From Streptomyces sp. NBC_00287 (GTDB lineage Bacteria; Actinomycetota; Actinomycetes; Streptomycetales; Streptomycetaceae), in the NCBI RefSeq assembly GCF_036173105.1, contig NZ_CP108053.1, forward strand, positions 2,728,001 through 2,792,000: DNA of 64,000 bases, given 5' to 3'. Under the pieces are notes generated by a model. It was not told the DNA's origin. It saw only the letters and a program-made list of their open reading frames with translations, and made no database searches. Positions 1 through 8,751 of this stretch are shown here, in pieces. Numbering within the stretch: position 1 is the first letter of the stretch; every line of letters starts with the position of its first letter. Made by a program: the position numbers and the translations under genes.

Positions 1-60
1 TGATCTGCTGACGGCAGAGTCCCGTTCCCTCCCGGCCCCGAGCAGGGCAAAGTCACCCCC

Positions 61-1083
61 ATGAGACTTCTGGTGCTGGGTGGTACGGAGTTCGTGGGGC
101 GGGCCGTGGTCGAGGCGGCGGTCGGGCGGGGGTGGGACGTGACCGTCTTCCACCGGGGGCGGCACGAGGCCCCGGCCGGGGTGCGGGCCTTGCACGGCGA
201 CCGCACCACCGAGGACGGGCTCGCCGCGCTGGAGGGGGGCGGGGAATGGGACGTCGTGGTCGACACCTGGTCCTCGGCGCCCCGCGCGGTGCGGGACACG
301 GCACGGCTGCTGAAGGACCGCGTCGGGCGGTATGTGTACGTGTCGAGCTGCTCGGTGTACGACTGGGCCCCGCCCGCCGGATACACCGAGGACGCGCCAC
401 TGGTGACGGGCGCATCGCCGGACGCCGAGCAGACCGCGTACCCCCAGGACAAGCGGGGCGCCGAACTGGCGGTGCTGGACACCTTCGGGGCCGACCGCTC
501 GGTGCTGGCGCGGGCGGGGCTGATCATCGGGCCGTACGAGAACGTCGGCCGGCTGCCCTGGTGGCTGAACCGTATGGCCAAGGGCGGCCCGGTGCTGGCG
601 CCCGGCCCGCGGGAGCTGCCGATCCAGTACATCGACGCCCGTGACCTCGCCGACTGGATCCTCGGCGCCGCGGAGCGGGAGTTGAGCGGACCGTACAACC
701 TGATCGGCCCCTCGGAACACGCCACGATGGGCACGCTGCTCGACGCGTGCGCCGAGGTCACCGGCGGAGCTGCCGAACTGCGCTGGACCGAGCCGGAGGT
801 GATCCTGGAGGCCGGGATCGAACCCTGGACCCAGCTGCCCGTGTGGGTGCCGCCGGGCAGCGATATGCACGACGCGTTGCACAGCGCCGACGTCTCGCGG
901 GCGGTGGAGACGGGGCTGGTCTGCCGCCCGGTCGAGGAGACCGTCGCCGACACCTGGAGCTGGCTGCAAGGCCTCGACGGTACGGCGCCGCAGCGCGCGG
1001 ACCGGACGGCGAAGGGGCTCGACCCGGAGGTGGAGGCGAAGGTGCTGGCGTCGGCCGGGGGTGTATCTGACACCACCCTCTGA
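61..1083 (+). CDS. NAD(P)-dependent epimerase/dehydratase (extended SDR) family protein
   Basis: A 340-residue protein of the extended short-chain dehydrogenase/reductase fold. The N terminus has the Rossmann glycine motif GGTEFVGR (residues 7-14), and YPQDK (Y127, K131) matches the catalytic YxxxK of the family, following the SS-containing strand YVYVSSCSVY. It is expected to be cytosolic and to act on an NAD(P)-linked nucleotide-sugar or similar substrate, but the substrate cannot be read from the sequence. The ATG has only a weak purine stretch upstream. Its stop lies 52 bp before the start of the sensor kinase on the same strand, so co-transcription is possible but not demonstrated. Confidence 0.85.
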   Translation: MRLLVLGGTEFVGRAVVEAAVGRGWDVTVFHRGRHEAPAGVRALHGDRTTEDGLAALEGGGEWDVVVDTWSSAPRAVRDTARLLKDRVGRYVYVSSCSVYDWAPPAGYTEDAPLVTGASPDAEQTAYPQDKRGAELAVLDTFGADRSVLARAGLIIGPYENVGRLPWWLNRMAKGGPVLAPGPRELPIQYIDARDLADWILGAAERELSGPYNLIGPSEHATMGTLLDACAEVTGGAAELRWTEPEVILEAGIEPWTQLPVWVPPGSDMHDALHSADVSRAVETGLVCRPVEETVADTWSWLQGLDGTAPQRADRTAKGLDPEVEAKVLASAGGVSDTTL

Positions 1084-1135
1084 GCGGGGGCCTCGGCCCC
1101 GTGACCCGCTCCCCCGGCTCGTCCAGACTTGCGGC

Positions 1136-2389
1136 ATGACGACCACAGAGACGAAGAGCAGGGCCCGGGGCATGGTGCGCGCGGCGCTGCGCGGACTGGG
1201 ACTCTCGCTGGTGCTGCTGCCGGGGGCGGTGCTCTGTTACACGCTCACCCTGGTGTCCATCGCCCTGATTCCGATCGGCGTCGGCCTGGTGACAACGCCG
1301 TGGGTGCTCACGGGCGTACGGGCGTTCGCGGACTGGCGGAGGGTCCTCGCCGCCGAGTGGGGCGGGGTGCGGATCCCCTCGGCGTACCGGCCGATACCCG
1401 AGGACGCCAACCCCTGGGCGCGCACCGTCGGGATGCTGAGCGACCCGGCGACCTGGCGGGACCTGCGGTGGCTGCCGGTGGACATGACGGCGGGTTATCT
1501 CACCGCGCTGCTGCCGGCCGTGCTGGTGCTGTACCCGCTGGAGGGGTTCGCGCTGGCGATCGGCTTGTGGCGGGTCTTCCCGGACGGGTACTGGTACGGC
1601 TTCGTGCCGGTCAGCGATCAGACGTCCGCGTTCGGCGCCGCCGCCCTGGCCGCCGTTCTCCTCTTCGTCGCCCACCGGTACGCCGTGGACGCCTTCCAGC
1701 TCCACTTCCGGCTGACCCGGGCGGTCCTCACGCCCAGTCAGGCCGAACTCGCCGAACGGGTAAGGGTGTTGACGGAGACCCGGCGGGACGCCGTGGACAC
1801 CTCCGCCGCCGAACTGCGTCGGATCGAGCGGGATCTGCACGACGGGGCGCAGGCCCGGCTGGTCGCGATGGGGATGGATCTCAACACCATCGAGATGCTG
1901 ATCGAGAAGGACCCTGAGCAGGCCAAGCAGCTCATCGCGCACGCCCGCAAGTCCTCCGTCGACGCGCTCGCGGAGCTGCGTGACCTGGTGCGCGGGATTC
2001 ATCCTCCGGTGCTCGCCGAGCGCGGACTGGGGGACGGCGTACGGGCGTTGGCGCTGCGTCTGCCGATCGCCACCGAGGTGACGGTGGAGCTGGAGGGGCG
2101 CGCCGAGGCGCCGGTGGAGTCGGCCGCGTACTTCGCCGTCAGCGAGGTCCTCACCAACGCCGTGAAGCACTCGGGCGCCGACCGGATCTGGGTCGATGTG
2201 CATCACAGTGACGGCATGCTGCGGGCGACCGTCACCGACAACGGCAAGGGCGGCGCGGCCATCGGCGCCGGATCGGGGCTGGCCGGGGTGGAGCGCCGAC
2301 TGGGTACATTCGACGGCGTCCTGGCCGTCAGCAGCCCCGCGGGCGGTCCCACCATGGTCACCATGGAGATCCCTTGCGCGTTGTCCTAG
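1136..2389 (+). CDS. two-component sensor histidine kinase, NarL-partner type
   Basis: A membrane sensor kinase of about 417 residues. Hydrophobic segments lie near residues 20-65, 120-150 and 170-195 and resemble the 'putative sensor' domain of actinobacterial kinases. A HisKA_3 dimerisation helix follows with RDLHDGAQ (phospho-acceptor H235), and then a GHKL ATPase domain with TDNGKGG and GSGLAGVERRL. I chose the ATG at 1136 because the longer reading from 1061 overlaps the upstream gene and adds a non-conserved, Arg/Pro-rich leader. It overlaps the response regulator by 16 bp, which implies translational coupling and a cognate pair. The signal sensed is unknown. Confidence 0.9.
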   Translation: MTTTETKSRARGMVRAALRGLGLSLVLLPGAVLCYTLTLVSIALIPIGVGLVTTPWVLTGVRAFADWRRVLAAEWGGVRIPSAYRPIPEDANPWARTVGMLSDPATWRDLRWLPVDMTAGYLTALLPAVLVLYPLEGFALAIGLWRVFPDGYWYGFVPVSDQTSAFGAAALAAVLLFVAHRYAVDAFQLHFRLTRAVLTPSQAELAERVRVLTETRRDAVDTSAAELRRIERDLHDGAQARLVAMGMDLNTIEMLIEKDPEQAKQLIAHARKSSVDALAELRDLVRGIHPPVLAERGLGDGVRALALRLPIATEVTVELEGRAEAPVESAAYFAVSEVLTNAVKHSGADRIWVDVHHSDGMLRATVTDNGKGGAAIGAGSGLAGVERRLGTFDGVLAVSSPAGGPTMVTMEIPCALS

Positions 2390-3030
2390 CCGAAGACCTG
2401 TTCCTGCTGCGCGACGGACTCGTCCGGCTCCTCGAGGCCTACGACTTCGAGATCGCGGCGGCCGTCGAGACCGGCCCCGAGCTGGAGCAGGCGCTGGCCG
2501 AACTGGAGCCGGACGTCGCCGTGGTGGACGTACGGCTCCCGCCCACCCACACCGACGAGGGCCTGCAGTGCGCGCTGCGGGCCCGCCGCGCGAGACCCGG
2601 CCTTCCGGTGCTGGTGCTCTCGCAGCACGTGGAGCAGCTCTACGCCCGTGAACTGCTCGCCGACGGCGACGGCGGGGTCGGCTATCTGCTCAAGGACCGG
2701 GTGTTCGACGCGGAGCAGTTCGTGGACGCCGTACGGCGGGTGGCGGCCGGGGGCACCGCGATGGACCCGCAGGTGATCCAGCAGCTGCTGACCCGGCGGG
2801 CGGCGGACGACCGGCGGCCGCTGGACCGGCTCACCCCGCGGGAGCGGGAGGTGCTGGAGCTGATGGCACAGGGACGGTCCAACGCGGCCATCGCCGCCCA
2901 GCTCGTCGTCACAGAACGGGCCATCGCCAAACACACCTCCAACATCTTCGCCAAACTGGCCCTGGAGGTCTCGGACGACGACAATCGCCGCGTCCTGGCG
3001 GTTCTCGCCTATCTGGACCAAGGGCGCTGA
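2374..3030 (+). CDS. LuxR/NarL-family response regulator
   Basis: A 218-residue response regulator. The receiver domain covers residues 1-125, with acidic pocket residues in LAED, phospho-acceptor D52 in VVDVRLPP and the conserved Lys in YLLKDR. The C-terminal LuxR-type helix-turn-helix has LTPREREVLELMAQG and the recognition helix around VVTERAIAKHTSNIF. It probably starts with TTG at 2374, inside the kinase gene (16-bp overlap), so it is translated with its kinase. The target genes are unknown; the secreted DUF1996 gene 137 bp downstream on the same strand is a candidate. Confidence 0.9.
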   Translation: MRVVLAEDLFLLRDGLVRLLEAYDFEIAAAVETGPELEQALAELEPDVAVVDVRLPPTHTDEGLQCALRARRARPGLPVLVLSQHVEQLYARELLADGDGGVGYLLKDRVFDAEQFVDAVRRVAAGGTAMDPQVIQQLLTRRAADDRRPLDRLTPREREVLELMAQGRSNAAIAAQLVVTERAIAKHTSNIFAKLALEVSDDDNRRVLAVLAYLDQGR

Positions 3031-3167
3031 AATGACAAGCGCCGAACGGCAGTTGCCGTGAAATTTCTGAGACTGCTGAACACCCGTGGGACTCCGTCCG
3101 TATGGGAGGGAGCCGCTTCACTCCTGTCGGGCGCCTCGCTGCCCCGCAAGGAAGTCAGAGGAGTTCC

Positions 3168-4730
3168 ATGGGACGCAACACACGAAAACGCCGTACGCCG
3201 CTGGCCACCAAGGCCATAGCCGCATCGGCGGCCCTAGCGCTCGGTGGGGGCGGGCTGATCTGGGCAAACTTCTACGCATCCGCGCACGAATCGGGCACGG
3301 ATCAGAATCAGACGAGGGCCGCCGCGGCGCAGATCGCGACGATCCAGTGCCCGGACGTCGGCCAGAAGATCACCGACGTACCGGACGGCGCCCGCTCGGG
3401 GGTCGACACCGAGCTGGCGAACCTCGACAAGCAGATCACCGAGGCCTACGCCCGGCTCGCGTCGACGCGCCAGGCACAGTCCGGTGACTCGGGATTCGTC
3501 CAGAACGCGATCCTCGGCCCGCTGAAGGACAAGCGGACCGCGGCGATCGACCGGATCCAGATCAACATCAAGCGGGCCGGGGGCAGCGGGCAGGACACGC
3601 TGGACCAGCTCGCGCCGTGCTCGGGTGTCCCCGCCGAGCAGCCGCAGACCAATGACGGCGAGGCGGGCCAGGACCAGAACGGTGATGGTCAGGACCAGGG
3701 CGACGGTCAGGACCAAGGCCAGGACCAGGGCGACGGCCAGGATCAGGGCCAGGACCAGGGTGACGGCCAGGACCAGGGCAACGGCGGGCAGGCCGGCAAC
3801 GGCCCGAGCGCCGACGACTTCGTCGACATCACCCAGGTGCAGGCGAACGCCCAGAAGGGCGTGGGCGCCAACGGTCTCCCCGCGAACGGCAGGTCCGGTT
3901 CGAGGGGCAGCTTCACCACCAAGTGCGGCACCAACAGCAACGACAACCACAACACGGACAACGTGATCGTGGCCCCGGGTGTCAGCAACGGCGCGCACCA
4001 CCTGCACGACTACGTCGGCAACCAGAACAACGACGCCTTCGCAAGCGACGAGGACCTGGCGAACGCCGACACCACCTGTCAGAACCAGGGCGACAAGTCC
4101 TCGTACTTCTGGCCGGTGCTGCGTCTGCAGGACGGTACGCAGGACTTCGACCAGAACAACGCCGGCGGTGGCACCGAAGGCAACGTGGGCAAGATCCTCG
4201 AGCCCACGGTGGCCCAGCTGAAGTTCGTCGGCAACAAGCGGGGTCCGGTCGTCGCGATGCCGACGGCGCTGCGCATCATCACCGGCGACGCCAAGGCCTT
4301 CGTCAACGGCAATGCCAACGCCAATGTGAACTGGAGCTGCACCGGCTTCGAGAACCAGGTGCAGCTGAAGGACAAGTATCCGATCTGCCCCGAGGGCAGT
4401 GACGTGGTCCGCACGACCAACTTCCAGAGCTGCTGGGACGGCCAGAACATCGACAGCGCCAACCACCGCACCCACGTGGCGTTCGTCCAGGCCGACGGCT
4501 CTTGTGCGGGCGGCTTCCAGGCGATCCCCCAGCTCCAGGTCCGTCTGGTCTACGACGTTCCCGCCCCGACCATCGAGAACGGTCAGGTCGTGAACCCGTA
4601 CGCGGTGGACACCTTCCCGGAGCAGCTGCACAAGCCGATCACCGACCACAACGACTTCATCAACTTCTTCGACACGAACCTGATGAACAAGATGGTCAAC
4701 TGCATCAACAACGGCCAGCGTTGCCGGTGA
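3168..4730 (+). CDS. secreted DUF1996-domain protein with Gln/Asp-rich linker
   Basis: A 520-residue exported protein. The N terminus is very basic (MGRNTRKRR), followed by a hydrophobic alanine-rich signal/anchor helix (residues 14-35). Residues about 45-160 are helical. A low-complexity linker built from [10 protein letters not shown] units covers about 168-206. The C-terminal part (about 225-520) matches DUF1996, with the HHLHDYVGN signature, several cysteines and a conserved C-terminal region. DUF1996 proteins are secreted in fungi and actinobacteria and have no settled biochemical role. The start at 3168 is favoured by the upstream AGAGGAG ribosome-binding site; the longer ORF from 3102 lacks one. 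A strong bidirectional terminator follows. Confidence 0.8.
   Translation: MGRNTRKRRTPLATKAIAASAALALGGGGLIWANFYASAHESGTDQNQTRAAAAQIATIQCPDVGQKITDVPDGARSGVDTELANLDKQITEAYARLASTRQAQSGDSGFVQNAILGPLKDKRTAAIDRIQINIKRAGGSGQDTLDQLAPCSGVPAEQPQTNDGEAGQDQNGDGQDQGDGQDQGQDQGDGQDQGQDQGDGQDQGNGGQAGNGPSADDFVDITQVQANAQKGVGANGLPANGRSGSRGSFTTKCGTNSNDNHNTDNVIVAPGVSNGAHHLHDYVGNQNNDAFASDEDLANADTTCQNQGDKSSYFWPVLRLQDGTQDFDQNNAGGGTEGNVGKILEPTVAQLKFVGNKRGPVVAMPTALRIITGDAKAFVNGNANANVNWSCTGFENQVQLKDKYPICPEGSDVVRTTNFQSCWDGQNIDSANHRTHVAFVQADGSCAGGFQAIPQLQVRLVYDVPAPTIENGQVVNPYAVDTFPEQLHKPITDHNDFINFFDTNLMNKMVNCINNGQRCR
3669..3782 (+). repeat. in-frame tandem repeat coding for [10 protein letters not shown] units
   Basis: Degenerate 12-30 bp units (variants of ggccaggaccagggcgac) repeat in frame within the DUF1996 gene and encode a flexible acidic Gln/Asp/Gly linker between the helical N-terminal part and the DUF1996 domain. 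Unit boundaries stay in frame, so copy-number change would lengthen or shorten the linker without disrupting the protein. Confidence 0.85.
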
Positions 4731-4739
4731 CGGAATGAG

Positions 4740-4774
4740 AAGGCCGGCGGTGAGAATCTCTCACCGTCGGCCTT
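4740..4774. terminator. strong bidirectional hairpin terminator
   Basis: Arms AAGGCCGGCGGTGAGA and TCTCACCGTCGGCCTT pair at 15 of 16 positions around a 3-nt loop. It sits between the convergent DUF1996 gene and the lipoprotein gene, 10 bp from each stop, and probably serves both. Confidence 0.85.
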
Positions 4775-4784
4775 CTGCGTGTGC

Positions 4785-5189
4785 TCAGTGCTCCGAGTGC
4801 TGCCCGCCCGAGTGGTCCATGCCCTCCTCGAGGTCCCCGCCGAGCGTCTTCCGCAGCGCGGTCAGCGTGCTGGTCTCGTCGCCCACGGCCACCCATTTGC
4901 GGCCGACCAGGTAGTGACCGCCGTAGTCCTTCGCCCCGTTGATCCACTCGCGCTGGCCGCGGTCGGTGGCGAAGGTGGCGAGGATGAACTTGCCGTCGCT
5001 GTCCTTGCAGATGGCCTGGCGGATGTCGTCGGCGTCGATCTGGATGTCCGGCGCGCACTTCACCTCGGCGGCCAACTGCTCCAGACTGCCGCTCGCCGTC
5101 TCCGGCACGGCCTTCTCGTCACCGCCGGAGCCACACCCCGCGATCATCAGCACCGCCACCGCCGCGAGCATCGGTCGGGTCACCTTCAT
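4785..5189 (-). CDS. small lipoprotein of unknown function
   Basis: About 134 residues. The N terminus MKVTRPMLAAVAVLMIAGC is a lipoprotein signal with the lipobox MIAGC; after cysteine lipidation the protein should be on the outer face of the membrane. The mature part has two further cysteines and ends in a His-rich tail (MDHSGGQHSEH) that could bind a metal, which is inference. I prefer the ATG at 5189 to the one at 5201, which would add only MEEL. I recognise no domain beyond the lipoprotein signal. Confidence 0.7.
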   Translation of the reverse strand: MKVTRPMLAAVAVLMIAGCGSGGDEKAVPETASGSLEQLAAEVKCAPDIQIDADDIRQAICKDSDGKFILATFATDRGQREWINGAKDYGGHYLVGRKWVAVGDETSTLTALRKTLGGDLEEGMDHSGGQHSEH

Positions 5190-5290
5190 CAGTTCCTCCA
5201 TACAGGGGCCTCCCCGTGGATACGGCTCCCGCGCGTGGAGCGCTCAAAATACCGGTGCCCGGGTGCAGGCCCGCGTGCGAGAGTGCTGCG

Positions 5291-5791
5291 GTGGACCAAG
5301 ACTGGGAAGACCGTGTCACCGCCGCCTGGGCGAGCTTCGACGACTGCACCGAGGACGAAGCCGCCGACTTCCGGGCCGTGATCGACACCCTCGTCGCCGA
5401 ACTTCCGGACGACAGCCCGCTCGGCCCCTTCGAGCGGGCCTGCGCCTGGGACTCCACGGGCCACTCCGACAAGGCGGTGCCGCTGTACCGGGAGGCTCTG
5501 GAGCGGGGCCTGAGCGGCTACAAGGGCCGCCGGGCGAAGATCCAGCTGTCCAGCTCGCTGCGGAACATCGGGCAGGCGGAGGAGGGCGTCAAGCTGTTGA
5601 CGCCGGAACTGGACGCGCCGTCGGACGAGTTGGACGACGCGGTACGCGCCACTCTCGCCCTCTGCCTCTCCAGCCTCGGCCGGGACCGCGAGGGCCTCTC
5701 GCTGGTGCTGGGTGCGTTGGCGCCCCATCTGCCGCGTTACCAGCGCTCTATGGCGAACTACGCGCGGGCCCTCGTAGAGCCGGGCGACTGA
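5291..5791 (+). CDS. tetratricopeptide-repeat protein
   Basis: A 166-residue, alpha-helical cytosolic protein. Repeated helical pairs with ALERGL, AEEGVKLL and REGLSLVLGAL spacing are characteristic of TPR repeats, and the arrangement matches the small TPR_5-type proteins common in Streptomyces. The GTG at 5291 fits the start of the conserved helical region (VDQDWEDRVTAAW); the extension from 5216 is not protein-like and runs into the divergent lipoprotein promoter. It probably acts as a protein-protein interaction module; no partner is evident. Confidence 0.7.
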   Translation: MDQDWEDRVTAAWASFDDCTEDEAADFRAVIDTLVAELPDDSPLGPFERACAWDSTGHSDKAVPLYREALERGLSGYKGRRAKIQLSSSLRNIGQAEEGVKLLTPELDAPSDELDDAVRATLALCLSSLGRDREGLSLVLGALAPHLPRYQRSMANYARALVEPGD

Positions 5792-5840
5792 GTCACCCGG
5801 GTGGCGGTGACCAACCAACGGTTCGCTCGTTTGGCTGGAC

Positions 5841-7763
5841 GTGCAGTCACAGGATGTCGCCCCGCGCCCCGCAGCCGCCTCCGCCACCGACCCCGTCGTC
5901 GACGTCGAACAGGCCGAGGCCGCGCTAGTCGAGCACTACCCCCGGCTGGTCCGGCTCGCCTACCTGGTCCTGCCGCCGGGCCTCGGCCGCAACCGGCGCG
6001 TCCTGACCGCCCACGCCCTCACCCAGCGCGCCCTGCCCCGGGGCCGGACGTCCACATCGGTGATCCCGGCGCAGTCGACGGGCCGCGAGGGCGACCCCGG
6101 GTACGCCTTTGTCCGCCTTCAGGTGGTGCGTACGGCGCTGGAGGCGGGCCTGCCGCTGACCCGGAAGGCCTGGCCCAAGCGGTCCCAACTCCCGCCGCTG
6201 CTCCCCCAGGTGTGGGGCCTGAGGCTCTTCCCCCGCTCCGGCGGCGCCGACGAACTCGCCCTCGACCAGCAGCTCTCGGCACTCTCCGGCCCGGCCCGCG
6301 CGGCCTACGTCCTGCGCGGCCTGGAGAAGCTCCCCGACGGCGACGTGCGCAAGTTGCTGACGGCGGCCGGGGTCGAGGACACAGACGCGGCACTCGATGA
6401 AGCGGACACCGTGCCCGCGCGGTATCCGCTTCTCGACTCCCCTGAGTTCGACCCCTGTTCGCTCCAGGCCCGGCCCACCGATCTGATGCGGCGCAGGCAG
6501 CACATGAAGGCCGCGCTGGTCGCCGGGGCGGCGCTCGTGGTGTGCGGGGCGCTGCTCGGGCTGCCTGGCGAGGGCTGGGCCCCCGACGGCGCGGCGGCTC
6601 CGTCGTACGCGCAGAATCCGGCCGCCCAAGCCGCTCTCGACCCGAGCCGGCTGCTGAAGGTCCCCCCGGCCGCCTGGCAGTCCGCGTCCCGCTCGGACTT
6701 CTCCGTCTGGTCGGCGCGCGGTGAACTCACCGGCGACCGGGACCTGTTGCGCCGTGCCCTCGCCGTCTGGGCCCGCCCCGGCGAGACGGTCCGCGTCTCC
6801 GCCACCCCCGGCACCCCGTCCGGCGGCCCCGCGGGCCCGCCCCAGCTCCTGTACGCGGGCGCCGTCGACAACGCGCGCGTGGTGATCCTCTACGACGGAC
6901 TGCGCATCGCCCGCTACGCCGAGCCGAAGGACGGCACGGCCGGTGCCGCCATGGACTTCGCCCGGGTCGACGGCGCGACCGGCGCCGAGGCGAACGCCGT
7001 GGTGCTGGGGCGGGCCGACGGCAACGTCCGCTATCTGATGGCGCCGTGGGTGAAGAAGGCCGCCGAGCGGGACCTGCTGAAGCCCGGCTCCGGGGCGATG
7101 GCGCTCACGCTGACCGACGGGGTGACCTCACCGCTGGCCAGCCCGGCCGCGCAGGAGTCGAGCTGCACGTCCTGGAACGTCCTTCAGGTGACCGACGGCC
7201 AGGGCACCCGCCTGATGTCGGACCTCGGCGAACTGGTCCCGGCACGGCTGACCACCGGCCGCCCGGGCTCCGTCAAGGACGCCTCCGGCGCCGAGGAACT
7301 GCGCAGCTGGGCGCCGTACGCCTGCTCGCTCTCCGCGGTGCGGGTGCAGGGGGTGCGGACGGTGAACGCCTGGGAGTACGCGCAGCAGCCGCTGCCGGAG
7401 GCGGGCGGCACGGCCGACTGGGTGTGCACCCGCGCCGAGACCTGGCGGGGCGGCGGCACGCGCGTGCTGGCCCAGTTCCACACGCCGGGCGGGACGTACG
7501 GGGCGGTGGCGGCGAAGGCCGAGAACGTCCCGGCGTGCGGGCCGCGTGATCCGCATGTGCTGGCCGGGGTGCTGTGGAAGTCGCAGGGCGGGTCCTGGTA
7601 TCTGCTGGCGGCGGGGAGCCGGGACACCGAGTCCATCCGGACGACGGGCGGGGTGAGCGCCTCGGCCGAGGGCGGCCTGCTGGCGGCGAAGACCGAGCAA
7701 GGGGCGCAGGCCGAGCTGAAGGGCACGTTGGAGAACGGGCGGGCGATCAGCGGACTGAGGTGA
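5841..7763 (+). CDS. membrane protein with ECF-sigma-like N-terminal region
   Basis: A 640-residue protein in three parts. Residues 20-205 resemble an ECF sigma factor: EHYPRLVRLAYLVLPP is like region 2, and LSALSGPARAAYVLRGLEKLPDGDVRKLL is like region 4 up to its helix-turn-helix. One transmembrane helix follows (about 222-240, MKAALVAGAALVVCGALLGL). The remaining ~400 residues would lie outside the cell and contain cysteines (SSCTSW, YACSL, WVCTRAE, VPACGP). This architecture suggests a membrane-tethered, possibly non-functional sigma-like sensor, but this is inference from short motifs. It starts with GTG at 5841, with a weak ribosome-binding site, 49 bp after the TPR gene. Confidence 0.65.
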   Translation: MQSQDVAPRPAAASATDPVVDVEQAEAALVEHYPRLVRLAYLVLPPGLGRNRRVLTAHALTQRALPRGRTSTSVIPAQSTGREGDPGYAFVRLQVVRTALEAGLPLTRKAWPKRSQLPPLLPQVWGLRLFPRSGGADELALDQQLSALSGPARAAYVLRGLEKLPDGDVRKLLTAAGVEDTDAALDEADTVPARYPLLDSPEFDPCSLQARPTDLMRRRQHMKAALVAGAALVVCGALLGLPGEGWAPDGAAAPSYAQNPAAQAALDPSRLLKVPPAAWQSASRSDFSVWSARGELTGDRDLLRRALAVWARPGETVRVSATPGTPSGGPAGPPQLLYAGAVDNARVVILYDGLRIARYAEPKDGTAGAAMDFARVDGATGAEANAVVLGRADGNVRYLMAPWVKKAAERDLLKPGSGAMALTLTDGVTSPLASPAAQESSCTSWNVLQVTDGQGTRLMSDLGELVPARLTTGRPGSVKDASGAEELRSWAPYACSLSAVRVQGVRTVNAWEYAQQPLPEAGGTADWVCTRAETWRGGGTRVLAQFHTPGGTYGAVAAKAENVPACGPRDPHVLAGVLWKSQGGSWYLLAAGSRDTESIRTTGGVSASAEGGLLAAKTEQGAQAELKGTLENGRAISGLR

Positions 7764-7836
7764 GGTCCGCGGAAGGGCGGAAGAACCTCGCGCACAGGGG
7801 GTTCTCCTCCGACTTACTCATCAGTACATTGACGCC

Positions 7837-8751
7837 ATGTCTAACAAGCAGGCCTGGGTGCCCCTACCCGACGAGGACGAGCGGATACCGCTCAAGGCGC
7901 GCAAGGTGTCCTTCTCGTGGGAGGACACCCCGTTGCACTGGGTGCCGGGTGACCCCTTCACCACGCACACCATCAATGTGCTGCATCTGCTGCTGCCCGC
8001 CGGTGAGCGGTGGTTCGTGCATGTGTACAAGCAGGTGCTGCCGTACATCCGGGACGAGCGGCTGCGTGAGGACGTCATCGGGTTCATCGGCCAAGAGGCG
8101 ATGCACTCCCAGGCCCATGACGAGGTCCTGCCGCATCTGAAGGAGCTCGGGCTCGATCCGACGCCGTACACCGCACAGGTCGACTGGTTCTTCGAGAAGC
8201 TGCTCGGGGACCGGACACTGCCGCCGGGCCGGGCGCGGCGCTGGTGGCTGATGGAGCGGGTGGCGCTGATCGCGGCCATCGAGCACTACACCGCCTTCCT
8301 CGGCAACTGGGTGCTGAACGCCGACGAGTTGGACCGGCGCGGCGCCGATCCCACCATGCTGGATCTGCTGCGCTGGCACGGCGCCGAGGAGGTCGAGCAC
8401 CGGTCCGTGGCCTTCGAGCTGTTCATGCATGTCGACGGCAGCTATCGGCGGCGGGTGCGGACCTGGGCGATCTCGTTCGGGGCGCTGGTGTTCCTGTGGC
8501 AGCGCGGGGCCCGTTTCTTCATGGAGAACGACCCGACGCTGCTCGACGGCAAGGCGTCCTTCCGCGCCTTCTATGTGCGGGGCCGGCGGGGTGTGCTGCC
8601 GACGGCCGGGGACATGTTCCGCTCCATCCCCCGCTATCTGAGCCGTGAGTACCACCCCTCCCAGGAGGGCTCCACCGAGCAGGCCGTCGCCTACCTGGCC
8701 TCCTCCCCCGCAGCCGTCGCCGCGGAAGTCGCGCAGAAGGGGGCCAAGTGA
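7837..8751 (+). CDS. PF10118-family 'metal-dependent hydrolase', probably a ferritin-like diiron protein
   Basis: A 304-residue protein of the family usually labelled predicted metal-dependent hydrolase (PF10118). The ligand spacing is that of carboxylate-bridged diiron proteins: E57 in a first helix, E87-x2-H90 in GQEAMH, E149 in AAIEHY and E185-x2-H188 in AEEVEH. A further His lies at 94. The gene overlaps by 4 bp a reductase carrying FMN/NAD(P)H and 2Fe-2S domains, and a TetR gene follows. By analogy with diiron oxygenases, the pair may hydroxylate or desaturate a substrate; no hydrolase motif is visible. The substrate is unknown. Confidence 0.8.
   Translation: MSNKQAWVPLPDEDERIPLKARKVSFSWEDTPLHWVPGDPFTTHTINVLHLLLPAGERWFVHVYKQVLPYIRDERLREDVIGFIGQEAMHSQAHDEVLPHLKELGLDPTPYTAQVDWFFEKLLGDRTLPPGRARRWWLMERVALIAAIEHYTAFLGNWVLNADELDRRGADPTMLDLLRWHGAEEVEHRSVAFELFMHVDGSYRRRVRTWAISFGALVFLWQRGARFFMENDPTLLDGKASFRAFYVRGRRGVLPTAGDMFRSIPRYLSREYHPSQEGSTEQAVAYLASSPAAVAAEVAQKGAK

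Noticed and set aside
3669..3782. Short regular repeats considered as CRISPR-like or minisatellite
   Set aside because: Units are 12-30 bp, in frame and have no unique spacers; they encode the Gln/Asp linker.
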